Shown here in pieces: positions 44,875 through 55,200 of a stretch of 64,000 nucleotides of DNA. The position numbers and the translations under genes were made by a program. A model generated the notes under the pieces. The model made no database searches. It was not told the origin of the DNA and saw only the letters and a program-made list of their open reading frames with translations. The stretch's first letter is position 1. Each line of letters begins with the position of its first letter. Source of the stretch: Massilia rubra (GTDB lineage: Bacteria > Pseudomonadota > Gammaproteobacteria > Burkholderiales > Burkholderiaceae_D); the NCBI RefSeq assembly GCF_011682065.1, contig NZ_VUYU01000029.1, forward strand, positions 1 through 64,000, in the 5' to 3' direction.

Positions 44875-46683
44875 CTAGCTCCCATCCCAGCCATTCTGCC
44901 TGTCATCCTCGGCCAGTTCCGCGTCCAGCGCGAACATGGCTTCGAGTTCCTCGCGCGCCTGCTTGGCCACCGACAGGAACTGTTCCTTGTCCTTGTAATA
45001 CGGATAGATCTTGTCCAGGCTGCGCATATTGAACATGCGGAACTTGCTGGCCGCCTGGCGCGCCCGGTAGGCGCCGAAGCCCAACTCGTGCAGCACATCG
45101 CGCCCCAGCATCAGCGCCGCCTCGAACGTTTCGCGCTGGATGATGGTCACGCCGCGGTCGCGCAAGTCGAAATAATGGGTCACATTGCGCGCGCGCGCCA
45201 TGATTTTCAAGTCCGGAAACGTCCTGCGCACCGCGTCCACCAGTTTCAGGCTGTCGTCGATATCGTCGACCGCCACCACCAGCGCGCGCGCCCGCGCCGC
45301 ACCCGCCGCGTGCAGCAGATCGACCCGCGTCACATCGCCATAAAACACTTCCATGCCGAAGCGGCGCACCAGGTCGATCTGGTCCGGATCGTGATCGAGC
45401 ACGGTCAGCTTGACCCCGTTGGCCGCCAGCAGGCGCCCGAGGATCTGGCCGAAGCGCCCGAAGCCGGCGATGATCACATGCTCGTCGTTGGGCGCGATCT
45501 TGTCGGCCTGGCGTTTCTTGTCGGCGCGGTAGCGCGGCGCGATCAGGCGGTCGTGCGCGATCAAGAGCAGCGGCGTGACCACCATCGACAGCGCCACCAC
45601 CACCACCAGCATCGAGGCCACCTCGGCGCTGAACACCTTGGCCGCTTCGGCCGCGCCGAACACCACGAACGCAAATTCCCCGCCCTGCGACAGGATGAAG
45701 GCGAACAGCGCCTGCTGGCTGCGTGGAATCTCGGCGATCTTGCTGATGCCGTACAGGACCGCGATCTTGATGCACAAGAACGCCGCCACCAGTCCCAGGA
45801 TCAGCCACGGCTGCGCCATGAACACGCCGAAGTCGACCGACATGCCGACCGCGATGAAGAACAGCCCGAGCAGCAAGCCCTTGAACGGCTCCAGGTCGGT
45901 CTCGAGCGCGTGCCGGTATTCGGAGTCGGCCAGCAGCATGCCGGCCATGAAGGCGCCCAGCGCCATCGACATGCCGACCCATTGCATCAGCAGCGAAATG
46001 GCGATCACCAGCAGCAGTGCGAAGGCGGTAAAGATCTCGCGCATGCCGGTCTTGACGATGATGCGCAGCAGCGGGCGCACCAGGTAGCGCCCGGCGAAGA
46101 TCAGCGCGCCGATCACGCCGACCACCTTCAGCACGCCCAGCCAGCCCTGTTCTGTGCCTTCGGCCGCCGCCACGCCCAGCAGCGGCACGATGGCGATCAT
46201 GGGAATGGCGGCCATGTCCTGGAACAGCAGGATGGCAAAGCTGGCCGAGCCGGTCGGGGTGGTCATCAGGTTGCGCTCGTCGAGCGTGGCCAGGGCGATC
46301 GCGGTCGACGACAGCGACAGGCCCAGCGCGGCAATCAGCGCCACCTTCCAGTCGATCCCGGCCAGCATGGCGCAAGCGCACAGGGCGCCGGTCACGCCCA
46401 GCACCTGGGCCGCGCCGCGCCCGAAGATGGCGCGCCGCATCGACCACAGGCGCTTCGGTTCGAGTTCGAGGCCAATCACGAACAGCAGCAGCACCACCCC
46501 GAATTCGGAAATGTGCAAGATGTCTTCGACCTCGCCGATCAGGCCCAGTCCCCACGGGCCGATGGCGATGCCGGCCAGCAGGTAGCCGAGCACGGCGCCC
46601 AGGCCGAGTTTTTTGGCGATCGGGACGGCGATCACCGCCGCCGCCAGGTAGATCAGTGCGTTAAGCAGCAAACCGTGTTCCAT
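44875..46683 (-). CDS. kefC: KefC-type glutathione-gated potassium/proton antiporter
   Basis: 602 residues. A CPA2 membrane domain of about 12-13 helices spans residues 1-380 (EFGVVLLLFVIGLELEP, LSLSSTAIALATLDERN, LLFQDMAAIPMIAIVPLLG). A TrkA-N/RCK domain spans about 400-520 (HVIIAGFGRFGQILGRLL), a Rossmann site for NAD(H) and glutathione adducts. The C-terminal tail EELEAMFALDAELAEDD is acidic. It releases K+ to protect against electrophiles. The KefF/KefG-type oxidoreductase that activates it is the gene just upstream. Confidence 0.92.
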   Translation of the reverse strand: MEHGLLLNALIYLAAAVIAVPIAKKLGLGAVLGYLLAGIAIGPWGLGLIGEVEDILHISEFGVVLLLFVIGLELEPKRLWSMRRAIFGRGAAQVLGVTGALCACAMLAGIDWKVALIAALGLSLSSTAIALATLDERNLMTTPTGSASFAILLFQDMAAIPMIAIVPLLGVAAAEGTEQGWLGVLKVVGVIGALIFAGRYLVRPLLRIIVKTGMREIFTAFALLLVIAISLLMQWVGMSMALGAFMAGMLLADSEYRHALETDLEPFKGLLLGLFFIAVGMSVDFGVFMAQPWLILGLVAAFLCIKIAVLYGISKIAEIPRSQQALFAFILSQGGEFAFVVFGAAEAAKVFSAEVASMLVVVVALSMVVTPLLLIAHDRLIAPRYRADKKRQADKIAPNDEHVIIAGFGRFGQILGRLLAANGVKLTVLDHDPDQIDLVRRFGMEVFYGDVTRVDLLHAAGAARARALVVAVDDIDDSLKLVDAVRRTFPDLKIMARARNVTHYFDLRDRGVTIIQRETFEAALMLGRDVLHELGFGAYRARQAASKFRMFNMRSLDKIYPYYKDKEQFLSVAKQAREELEAMFALDAELAEDDRQNGWDGS

Positions 46684-46708
46684 TGTTACAGAGCTTTCTT
46701 AGGGGAGG

Positions 46709-47266
46709 TCATGCGCTGGTTAGCGCGCCCAGGCGGGCGACGAAGGTGTCGATGTGGGCGTCGAGCGTTTCCTCGCTGGCGTGATGGGCGCCATGCAGGA
46801 TGTGGGGGGCTAGCCATTCCATGCCGCACAGGGCGGCAATCTGGCGGTAGGGCGGCAGGAATGCCGCAAACGGGTGGCCGTGCGCGGCGTCCGGCGCATA
46901 GGCCTCGGCCGGACTGCCGGTCGAGGCGGCCAGCCAGAAGCGCTTGCCCGCCAGCGCGGTGGCGCCGGCGCCGTAGGCCCAACCCGGCGTCAACACCGCA
47001 TCGACCCATTCCTTGAGCAGGGACGGCATGCCGTACCACTGTATCGGATGAAGTAACACCAGCGCGGCGGCGTCGGCCAGGTTTTCCTGCTCGGCCGCCA
47101 CGTCGATGTAAAAGTCGGGATAGCTCTCGTACAGGTCGACCAGCTCGACGCCGGGCACGCCGCGCGCGGCGTCGCGCAGGCGCCGGTTCACGCGCGAGCG
47201 CTGCGGCGCCGCGTGGGCGAAGACGACCAGTACCTTGCGCAGCGGCGCGCCATCGCGCGCCGTCAC
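46709..47266 (-). CDS. kefF: KefF/KefG-type NAD(P)H quinone oxidoreductase, Kef ancillary subunit
   Basis: 185 residues. The GTG at 47266-47264 overlaps the chitinase stop (GTGA). The flavodoxin-like fold shows VLVVFAHAAPQRSRVNRRL, LLHPIQWYGMPSLLKEWVDAVLTPGWAYG and AGKRFWLAASTGSP, typical of KefF, KefG and MdaB. It lies 25 bases upstream of kefC, with which it forms the gated complex. Which of the KefF or KefG names applies is not decidable here. Confidence 0.85.
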   Translation of the reverse strand: MTARDGAPLRKVLVVFAHAAPQRSRVNRRLRDAARGVPGVELVDLYESYPDFYIDVAAEQENLADAAALVLLHPIQWYGMPSLLKEWVDAVLTPGWAYGAGATALAGKRFWLAASTGSPAEAYAPDAAHGHPFAAFLPPYRQIAALCGMEWLAPHILHGAHHASEETLDAHIDTFVARLGALTSA

Positions 47267-48594
47267 TTCGCCTCGAGCATGGCTTTGGACAGCGCGAAGC
47301 CGGCGTCGTCCTGGTCCAGGGCCCACGACATCATGCCGCCCAGGCGGTGGTCGCGCACGTAAGCGGCTTTTTCCTTGATCACGAGCGGGTCGTCGTAGGT
47401 CCAGAAGGTGCCGTTCTCGTACGTCCACAGTTGCTTGCTGACCGGATGGTAGAACTTGGGCGCCTTGCGCGCGGCGATGGTCGAGTAGCGCTCGGTACCT
47501 TCCTCGAAGCCCTTGGCCGGACCCGTCGCGCTCTGGTACAGGCCGTAGCGCGCCGCCGCCACGCCGGTCCAGCCGCGCGCGTAAAAGGGCACGCCGATGA
47601 CCAGTTTCCTGGCTGGCACGCCGGCTTTCAGGAAACGCTCGACACCGGTGTGCACGCTCTGCTTGTCGGTGTCGGGGCTGCCCGGATCGGGGTACAGGTT
47701 CGAGTGAAAGCCGGTCGGGCCTTGCCTGGTCCAGCTGCCGTTGAAGTCGTAGGTCATCAGGTTGATCCAGTCGAGCGACTTGACATACTTGGCCGGCTCG
47801 GTGGCGTCGGTGGTCTTGGCGCCGCTGTTGACAGCCGCCGTCAGGTAGTATTTCTTGCGTTGCTTCTTGCCCAGCGTGTTGAGCTGGCTGCGAAATTCCG
47901 CCAGCAGCAAGGTGAAATTCTGCTTGTCCGCCGGGCTGATGGTGTTGTACGCCATCAGCGGCACGCCCGGATATTCCCAGTCGATATCGAAGCCGTCGAA
48001 CAGCCCGGCCGCGGCGCCCTTGCCGCCATGCCCGTTCAGGACCGGCAAGTCGCCCTTGATGTACAGGTCGATGCAGGACGATACCAGCGCGCGCCGCAGC
48101 GGTTCGGTGGCGGCGCCGGCCGAGAACCAGCGCGACCATTCGGCCCCGCCGATGGCCAGCATGACTTTCAGCTTGGGGTGCTTGGCCTTGAGCTGGCGCA
48201 GCTGGTTGAAATTGCCCGCCAGCGGCTGGGAGGCGGTGTCGGCCGTGCCGTCGACCGATTCGGCCGCCGTGAACGGACGGGCGTAGTCGAGCGTGGCGCG
48301 CATGCCGCCGCCGTCGGCCGCATCCTTGATGTCGCGCCCGCTGTCGCAGCGGTAGGTGTTATCCGGCATCTTGTACAGATTGGCGAAGGCGTAGTTCAGG
48401 AACGTGAAGCGTTCCGCCACGCCGGCCTGGTCGAGCTGCTTCAGGCGAAAACCGCTCTCGGTGCTCCAGGCGGTGTAGTACGAGCCGACTTCGACCGGGG
48501 AGGCGGAGCGCGCCGGGGCCGCCATCGCGGCCGTGGTCGCGCCGGCCAGCGCGAGGGCGCAGGCCAGGGTGGTCATGCAGTTTGTGTTCAACAT
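47263..48594 (-). CDS. Secreted GH18 chitinase (ChiA-like)
   Basis: 443 residues with a signal peptide (MTTLACALALAGATTAAMA) and AAGGAG before the ATG. The GH18 barrel is complete: VGSYYTAW, LKVMLAIGGAEWSRWF, the catalytic FDGFDIDWEYPG with an intact DxxDxDxE, MTYDFNGSW, KLVIGVPFYARGW and MMSWALDQDD. It cleaves chitin outside the cell or in the periplasm. It ends inside the start of the Kef subunit gene and starts 13 bases after a NagX-like gene. Confidence 0.92.
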   Translation of the reverse strand: MLNTNCMTTLACALALAGATTAAMAAPARSASPVEVGSYYTAWSTESGFRLKQLDQAGVAERFTFLNYAFANLYKMPDNTYRCDSGRDIKDAADGGGMRATLDYARPFTAAESVDGTADTASQPLAGNFNQLRQLKAKHPKLKVMLAIGGAEWSRWFSAGAATEPLRRALVSSCIDLYIKGDLPVLNGHGGKGAAAGLFDGFDIDWEYPGVPLMAYNTISPADKQNFTLLLAEFRSQLNTLGKKQRKKYYLTAAVNSGAKTTDATEPAKYVKSLDWINLMTYDFNGSWTRQGPTGFHSNLYPDPGSPDTDKQSVHTGVERFLKAGVPARKLVIGVPFYARGWTGVAAARYGLYQSATGPAKGFEEGTERYSTIAARKAPKFYHPVSKQLWTYENGTFWTYDDPLVIKEKAAYVRDHRLGGMMSWALDQDDAGFALSKAMLEAK

Positions 48595-48607
48595 CTGTTC
48601 TCCTTGC

Positions 48608-49774
48608 TTAAATCTTGAGCTTGCAATTATGTATGTTCAGGCGTGCAACTACCAGCACGATTGTGGCCGTAAAGACGGCCCCGGCCAACAGTGCCGCGCC
48701 GCCCTCGAGCAGCGCCGGGCGGAAGCGCGCGCCGGCCAGGCTGATGACGGCGCCGATGGCGAACGGCAGCAGGTAGGTGATCAGCGGGCTGGTCGCGGCC
48801 GGTTCCACCAGCACGGTCCAGCGGCGCGCGGCCAGTACCTCGACCAGCCAGTACAGCAGCGCGAACACGGCCACGCACAGCGCACCGCAATACAAGGCCC
48901 AGGGCGGCGTGGCGCCGATCTTGGACACCGGGTACCAGTGGTGCAGCACCCATCCGGCCAGCGCCAGCACCAGCGCGAAAGCGGCCGCTTGCCGCAGGCG
49001 CTGCGGCGCGCCGCGCTGGCCGTCGAAGAACAGCAGCGCGCACACCAGTCCGGCCAGCACGATCACGCTGTGGATGGCGTGCCCTGACAGGGCCGTGCCG
49101 ACCCCGGTTTTGTTGGCAATCATGTACAGCGCCACGCCGGCGGGCATGGCCCCCAGCAGCAGGGTCAATTGTCCGCGCCCCGCCTGGTACAGCAGCGCAA
49201 CGGCCAGGTAAGCCCAGCCGATCAGGCCGAGAATGCCCCACCACTGCGGCGTCATCATGGCGCCGTGCTCGCCGCGCCAGAGCAGCGCCAGGGCGGCCAG
49301 CAGGGCCACGCCGGCGCCGCGCAGGCAGCCATTGAGCAGGGCGCTGTCGAACCGGTACACGCCCCACACCAGCAGCACCGCCGCGTAGAAGGCCAGCGAC
49401 CAGGCCGCGATCGGCATGCGCATGGCCGCTTCGCTGTAGCCCGACTCGGCATTGACCATGAACACGCCCATCACGATCAGGGCCAGCGCGCGCCAGGCGC
49501 TGTGCCCGAACACCCGGCCCGGGCCGTCGCCGCGCGCGAGGCGGCTGTTCACGCCGAAGGGAATCGACATGCCGACCGCGAACAGGAAGGCGGGGAACAC
49601 GATGTCGGCCAGGCCCATGCCGTTAGCGCCGCCATCGGCGTGCAGCAGCCAGGCCGGCACGCCGCGCGCACCGGCAAGGAAATTGACGAACAGCATGAGC
49701 ACGAAGGTGAGGCCGCGAAAGGCGTCGACCGACAGGATGCGTTGCCGGGGCAAGTCGTTGAAGGCGAGGGGCAT
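48608..49774 (-). CDS. nagX: NagX-like membrane acyltransferase family (DUF5009/HGSNAT)
   Basis: 388 residues from the ATG at 49774-49772. An upstream ATG at 49834 adds a Pro/Leu-rich prefix and has a somewhat better ribosome site. RILSVDAFRGLTFVLMLFVNF is the typical opening of NagX/HGSNAT proteins, followed by about ten membrane helices (DIVFPAFLFAVGMSIPF, TSPLITYLLPFAIGAVISL). Members are found with GlcNAc or chitin use genes, and animal homologs acetylate glucosamine. The adjacent chitinase supports an amino-sugar role. Confidence 0.78.
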   Translation of the reverse strand: MPLAFNDLPRQRILSVDAFRGLTFVLMLFVNFLAGARGVPAWLLHADGGANGMGLADIVFPAFLFAVGMSIPFGVNSRLARGDGPGRVFGHSAWRALALIVMGVFMVNAESGYSEAAMRMPIAAWSLAFYAAVLLVWGVYRFDSALLNGCLRGAGVALLAALALLWRGEHGAMMTPQWWGILGLIGWAYLAVALLYQAGRGQLTLLLGAMPAGVALYMIANKTGVGTALSGHAIHSVIVLAGLVCALLFFDGQRGAPQRLRQAAAFALVLALAGWVLHHWYPVSKIGATPPWALYCGALCVAVFALLYWLVEVLAARRWTVLVEPAATSPLITYLLPFAIGAVISLAGARFRPALLEGGAALLAGAVFTATIVLVVARLNIHNCKLKI

Positions 49775-49920
49775 GGGTGGTGGCGGTAATGGTAACGGTA
49801 ACGGAAAGTCATCGATGTCGGCAGACAGTAACATTTCCCGCAGGCGAGGCCAAGAGCCTTGCCGGAAGTTAAAATTATAACACTATCCCTGTCGGCTTTC
49901 TTTACAGTCGAGCTTATCAA

Positions 49921-49932
49921 ACCGGTACCGGT
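49921..49932. promoter_or_regulatory. ACCGGT palindrome, candidate enhancer site
   Basis: ACCGGTACCGGT is both a perfect 12-bp palindrome and a direct repeat, 36 bases upstream of a sigma54-like promoter. ACCGGT also lies upstream of the PEP-CTERM paralog A. Confidence 0.4.
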
Positions 49933-49968
49933 CGCGCTAAGTGGCTGAATTGATGGCCTTGTTGTTTC

Positions 49969-49984
49969 GGGTACGGAAATTGCT
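49969..49984 (+). promoter_or_regulatory. Sigma54 promoter of the PEP-CTERM gene
   Basis: GGGTACGGAAATTGCT matches the TGGCACG-N4-TTGCW pattern at 10 of 12 fixed positions, including both GG and GC. PEP-CTERM genes in other betaproteobacteria are driven by the PrsK/PrsR system with RpoN, which fits. Confidence 0.55.
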
Positions 49985-50040
49985 AAAGCATTGCCACAAG
50001 CGTCATAAGCTGTGCGCAAAATCAAAAAAATGGAGAGACT

Positions 50041-50640
50041 ATGCTTGGAAAAATGAAGATGCTCGCTTGCATGGCTGCCATCGTGGCCGGCACGGCCCAG
50101 GCCGGCGTGATCGGCGTGGGCGGCTTTAGCGCCCCGACCGTGATTGACTTCGAGAACGCCGTCGCCGGTCCGATCGGCAACCAGTATGCGGCGCTCGGCC
50201 TCGGTTTCACCAATTTCGACCTGGCCATTTTCGCCACGTCCCCGGCGCCGAAAAGCTTCGTCGCGCTCAAATACGTCGACGGCGCGCCCCAGATCGACGG
50301 CACGATCACGTTTTCATCGGTGATCACCCGGCTGGGCGCGGACGCGAGCACCAATCCGGAAGACGACACCTTCATCGACGCTTACCTCGGCAATACCCTG
50401 GTCGGCAGCCATTTTTTCGATACCACCGGCGATGGCGAGGGCGGTTCCTTCATCGGCATCGAATTCTTGTCCGGCTTCGATCGGGTGGTGTTTCGCACCA
50501 TTCCTGTGATCAACGGGGCGCTGGCGCTCGACAACCTGCGCTTCGAAAATGCCGTGCCGCCGGGCCAGGTGCCGGAACCGGGCAGCCTGGCCCTGCTCGG
50601 CACGGCCCTGCTGGGACTGGCCCTGGCGCGCCGCCGCTGA
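50041..50640 (+). CDS. PEP-CTERM sorting-domain protein
   Basis: 199 residues with GGAGAG before the ATG. A signal peptide (MKMLACMAAIVAGTAQA) precedes a beta-sandwich-like body: VIDFENAVAGPIGNQYAALGLGF, DTFIDAYLGNTLVGSHFF and GFDRVVFRT, like other secreted lectin-type PEP-CTERM proteins. The tail is VPEPGSLALLGTALLGLALARRR. It is probably attached to or released into the polysaccharide matrix. It is not close in sequence to the pair at 18-19.6 kb. Confidence 0.88.
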   Translation: MLGKMKMLACMAAIVAGTAQAGVIGVGGFSAPTVIDFENAVAGPIGNQYAALGLGFTNFDLAIFATSPAPKSFVALKYVDGAPQIDGTITFSSVITRLGADASTNPEDDTFIDAYLGNTLVGSHFFDTTGDGEGGSFIGIEFLSGFDRVVFRTIPVINGALALDNLRFENAVPPGQVPEPGSLALLGTALLGLALARRR

Positions 50641-50645
50641 GACGC

Positions 50646-51080
50646 TTACAGCGTCTTGTTGGCGGCAAACGCCGCTTCCAGGTAGCGCAGCACGATGGCC
50701 GGGGCGTCGGTGTCCATGCGCGGAAAATTGCCTTCCACATCGGGATCGAGGTCGGTCATGCCGTCCGACCCGAAGGTGAATGCGCCGAGCAAGACTTGCA
50801 TCGGCGCGCCATAGGTGCAGTGGCAATGGATGCACACCGCGCGCGCGCGCGGGCGCCGGTCGGCCCCGAAAATGAGCAGCATCTGGAACTTGATGCGCAC
50901 CCCGTTGAAGGTGGCCTCGATGCTGTCGTCGTCGAACTGGTCCGACACCGAAATCGAACGCAGCGCGCCCGCACCCTGGAACACCTGGTGCGCCGTGGTC
51001 AGGGCGGAAAACGCCTCGCGCAGGCGCGCGGCCTGTTTGTCCATTTCCTGGAATTTGTTGCTCAGTTCGCGGTCGATCAT
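50646..51080 (-). CDS. Cytoplasmic protein of unknown function
   Basis: 144 residues with CGGAG before the ATG. It starts with a helical segment (RELSNKFQEMDKQAARLREAFSAL). A beta-rich part follows with ATFNGVRIKFQMLLIFG, the Cys/His cluster VCIHCHCTYG, and GAFTFGSDGMTDLDP. The CxHCHC cluster could bind a metal. No family is recognised. Confidence 0.6.
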   Translation of the reverse strand: MIDRELSNKFQEMDKQAARLREAFSALTTAHQVFQGAGALRSISVSDQFDDDSIEATFNGVRIKFQMLLIFGADRRPRARAVCIHCHCTYGAPMQVLLGAFTFGSDGMTDLDPDVEGNFPRMDTDAPAIVLRYLEAAFAANKTL

Positions 51081-51161
51081 GATGTGCTCCGGTACGTCTC
51101 GGGAACCGACAGACAGATCGGCGACCAGTCCATCATACGCCCATGGCGAACCGGAGCGTCT

Positions 51162-52040
51162 TTACTGCGCGGGCAGGGCCGCGGCCACCACGGTATCGGC
51201 CAGCGGCAGGGCGAAGCGGGTGCCCAGGAACGCCGCGATGCGCTCCTGCGTCGCTGCCAGGTAGGGAATATTCATGTGGTCCGAATCGGGCACGGTTTCG
51301 TCCAGGTGCAGCTTGCCGAGCTTGGCCACCAGCAGGTCGGTGTGCGAATGCGGCACGATATCGTCGAAGGCGGCGCGCAGCACATAGGTGGGCGCGGTCA
51401 GCGCCGAGGCGTACTTGACCGACTCGAAACGGTGGCGCAGCACGTATTCCACCGGCACCGCGCGGAACTTGCGCTTGGCAATGGCCAGGATCGAATCGTA
51501 GGGCGTGATCAGCACCAGCGAATGGACCGGGCACTCCAGCGCCACCTGCACCGCCACCCCGGAACCGAGGCTGCGCCCGACCACCGCCACCCTTTGCGGA
51601 TCGACGTGCGGGCGTTCGGCCAGCCAGTCGAACAGCAGGCGGCCGTCTTCGACCATGTGGGCTTCGGCCGGCTCGCCGTGCGAATTGCCGTAGCCGCGGT
51701 AATTCACGGCCAGCACCGCCATGCCGGGAAACAGCTTGCCGGCGTCGCGCACCACCCACGACACTTCTTCCGAGCGCCCGCCAAAATACACCACGGCCGG
51801 ATGCGGCCCCGGAATCTGGGGCGTCATCAGCCAGCCCGACAGCTTGGTGCCGTCGCGCGCGCGCAGCACAATGGCGCGGGTGCGGTGGCCGCTTGAGCGC
51901 GGATTGTCGACTTCGGGCTTGATGGTCGGGTTGAAAACCAGGCGGCGCTGGTTGGCGGCGATGGCCGCAGTCACCCCGACCCATACCATGCTGACGAGGC
52001 CGGCCACGCCGGCGACTTTTCTAGAATTGTTCATAGGCAT
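51162..52040 (-). CDS. Membrane-anchored alpha/beta hydrolase
   Basis: 292 residues. One N-terminal membrane helix (GVAGLVSMVWVGVTAAIAA) is followed by the hydrolase core: HPAVVYFGGRSEEVSW, VNYRGYGNSHGEP, nucleophile Ser in VVGRSLGSGVA, Asp in RAAFDDIVPHSHT and His in PDSDHMNIPY. The full triad is present. The closest broad type is the BEM46/FrsA-like family, of uncertain substrate. A second ATG at 52034 is equally possible. Confidence 0.8.
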   Translation of the reverse strand: MPMNNSRKVAGVAGLVSMVWVGVTAAIAANQRRLVFNPTIKPEVDNPRSSGHRTRAIVLRARDGTKLSGWLMTPQIPGPHPAVVYFGGRSEEVSWVVRDAGKLFPGMAVLAVNYRGYGNSHGEPAEAHMVEDGRLLFDWLAERPHVDPQRVAVVGRSLGSGVAVQVALECPVHSLVLITPYDSILAIAKRKFRAVPVEYVLRHRFESVKYASALTAPTYVLRAAFDDIVPHSHTDLLVAKLGKLHLDETVPDSDHMNIPYLAATQERIAAFLGTRFALPLADTVVAAALPAQ

Positions 52041-52201
52041 CAGTTTAACCGGTTCGGGCGTCGCCGTCCGGCGCCGGGGGGGCGGACAAGCTCATCAGTA
52101 CGATCTCATCAATAGTCGTGGCTGGAATACAACGATCTTGTCGGATGCCTGCGCGCATTTGCATGTGGTAATCTTTATCCGGTCCGAACCTTGGCTACTC
52201 C

Positions 52202-55200
52202 ATGAAAAAATCCGCCTTCTCGGCTGAACAAAGCGCCGGCCTGTTCATCGGCCTGCTCGGCACGCTGGTCGCCGCGCGCTGGATCTTCAACAGCGCCACG
52301 ATCGCCACCCTGATCCCCGGTTCGGCCCAGATGGGCATCAACAGTCCCGTGCTGTTCATCGCCGCCGGCGTGTGTTGCTGCCTGGCCCTGCCGCGCGCGC
52401 ACGCGAAGGCGCACGCGAGCGCCTGGCGCACGGCGCTGTGGCGCCTGTGCTCCTGGCTGCTGCTGGTCTTGCCGGCGCTGGTGCTGGTCGAGCACATTTC
52501 CGGCCTGAACCTGGGGATCGACTTCGTGCGCGTGCCCACCGCGCCCACCGCCAACATCCCGCACCCGGGCCGCATGGCGCCCAACACCTGCCTCGGCTTC
52601 CTGCTGGCCGGGATCGCCCTGCGCCTGATCCGCCTGCCACGGCGCGGCGCCCGCCTGCGTGGCTTGCTGACCTGCTGCGCGGCGGCCGTAACCGGGATCG
52701 GCCTGGCGGCCCTGGCCGGCTACTTCCTCAAGCTCGAAGTGCTGTACCGGCTGGCCGCCTACAACGCCATGGTCACCCCGACCGCGGTCGGCATGAGCGT
52801 GCTGGGCCTCGGTTTATGGTCGCTGAGAAGTAGCGTCACCGTGCGCGCCGCCATCCCGGACAATGAAAAACGCATCACCGCGCGCGCCATTGCGGTGGTG
52901 GCGCTGGTGGCCGTCTCCGCCGGCGCGGCCGGCTTTGCCGCCATGCGCGACAGCTACGAAGCCTCGATCGCCGACAATATGCGCCTGTCGGCCGTCAGCA
53001 GCGCCGCCACGGTCGGCAATTCGCTGGAAACGAGCTTGTGGTTTCCGCGCACGATCGCCAACCGGCCCTCGGTCAAGGGGCCGGTGGCGCTGCTGGCCGC
53101 CGGGCGCGGCGACGCCGCCACCCGCGCCGCCTTGCTGGGCGAGGCCGAAAGCTTCATGAACGCCGGCATCAGCGCGCTGCGTTTCGAAAGCCTGGACGGC
53201 ACCGTGCTGGCCGCCAGCGGCGTATTCACCGAAAGCGCACCCGGCACGGCCCAGCCGCTGGCGACCGGCGGCCAGCGTGCGCGCCTGCTGTGGCGCGGGC
53301 GCTACCTGCTGGCCACCGAGAACGAGATGCGCGACGGCGGGCGCGTCATCGGACGCATGTTGGCGGAACAGCAACTGCCAATCATCGACCGCCTGCTGGC
53401 CGAGATTCGCGCCAGCAGTCCGTCGTCGGACGTGCTGTTGTGCAGCCTGGACGGCAAGGACGCCCTGTGCGCGCCGACCCGCTTCTATCCGGCCACGTTC
53501 CGCATTCCCATGTTCAAGCCCGACGGCCAGGTCAACCTGCCGATCAACGAGGCCCTGCTGGGGCGCACCGGGGTGGCCGTCACGCGCGACCTGCGCGGGG
53601 TGGCCGTGTTCGCCGCCTACACGCCGATCCGCGCCTTCGGCCTCGGCGTGGTGGTCAAGAGCAACCTCGACACCGTGTACCAGCCGCTGCGCGACAAGGC
53701 CAACACCCTCATGATCATCCTGGTGGCGCTGGTCGGACTGGGCGCATCGCTGCTGCTGATCCAGGTGCGCCCGCTGCTGGCCCAGCTGGTGCGCGAGCAG
53801 CGCCGCATCCGGGTCATCCTGGAAAACTCGAACGACGCCTTCATCGCGCTCGGCGTGGACGGCTGCATCACCGACTGGAACACCGAAGCGGAGCGCACCT
53901 TCGGCTGGAGCGCGGCCGACGCCATCGGTCGGCGCCTGTCGGAATTGATCATCCCGCAAGCCCAGCGCGCCGCCCACGACGCCGGTTTTGCGCGCTTTAC
54001 CGGCAGCGGCGCCGGCCCGGTGATCAACAACCGCTTGGAGGTGAGCGCCCTGCACCGCGACGGGCGCGAAATCCCGATCGAGATGGCGGTGGCCGCCTTC
54101 CAGACCAGCGACGGTTTCGTGGCCAACGCCTTTGTGCGCGACATCAGCGAGCGGCGCCGCCTGGCCGGCGAAATCGCCGCGCGCGCCACCGAGCTCGAAC
54201 TCGAGCGCGACCGCGCCCAGGCGGCCAACCGCGCCAAGGGCGAATTCGTGGCCAACATGAGCCACGAACTGCGCACCCCGATGAACGCGGTGCTCGGCAT
54301 GACCTACCTGCTGGCGCACACCGACCTGAAAACCGAGCAGCGCAAATACCTCGACATGATCAGGAGTTCGGGCCAGTCGCTGATGGGGATCATGAACGAC
54401 ATCCTCGACTTTTCCAAGATCGAGGGCGGGCGCATGGAACTGGCCGAGGCGCCCTTCGACCTCGGTCACGTGCTGGCGGCGGTGGCCGACATCATGAGCG
54501 TATCGGCCGGCGACAAAGACCTCGACCTGGCCATCGGGGTCGAGCCGGACGTGCCGCGCGCGCTGGTGGGCGACGCCCTGCGCCTGCAGCAGGTGCTGGT
54601 CAACCTGGCCGGCAACGCCATCAAGTTCACCGAGCAGGGCGAAGTGAGCGTGCTGGTCGACGTGGCCGCGCGCGCCGGCGATCAGTTGACCCTGCGCATC
54701 CGGGTGCGCGACACCGGCATCGGCATGGACCAGGCGCAGCAGGCGCGCCTGTTCTCGCCCTTCACCCAGGGCGACTCGTCGACCACGCGCCGCTTCGGCG
54801 GCACCGGGCTGGGACTGACCATTTCCAAGCACCTGGCCGGGATGATGAAAGGGACCATTGAACTTGACAGCGCGCCCGGGCGCGGCAGCGAATTCGTGGT
54901 CTGCCTGCCGTTGCTGGTAGCCCCGGAGGCGGACGGCGGCAGCGTTCCCGACGCCGCGCTGGGCACCCTGCGCCTGCTGGTGGTGGACGACAACGCCACC
55001 AGCCGCGAGTATCTGTCCAAGACCATCGCCGGCTGGCGCTGGGAAGCCGAGGTGGCCGCCTCGGGCGCCGAAGCGCTCGAGATGGTGGCGCGCGCCGCCA
55101 GCGCGCAGCGCCACTACGACGTGGTGCTGCTGGACTGGCAAATGCCCGGCATGGACGGCGCGGCCACCATGCGCGCGCTGCGCGAACACATGCCGGCGGC

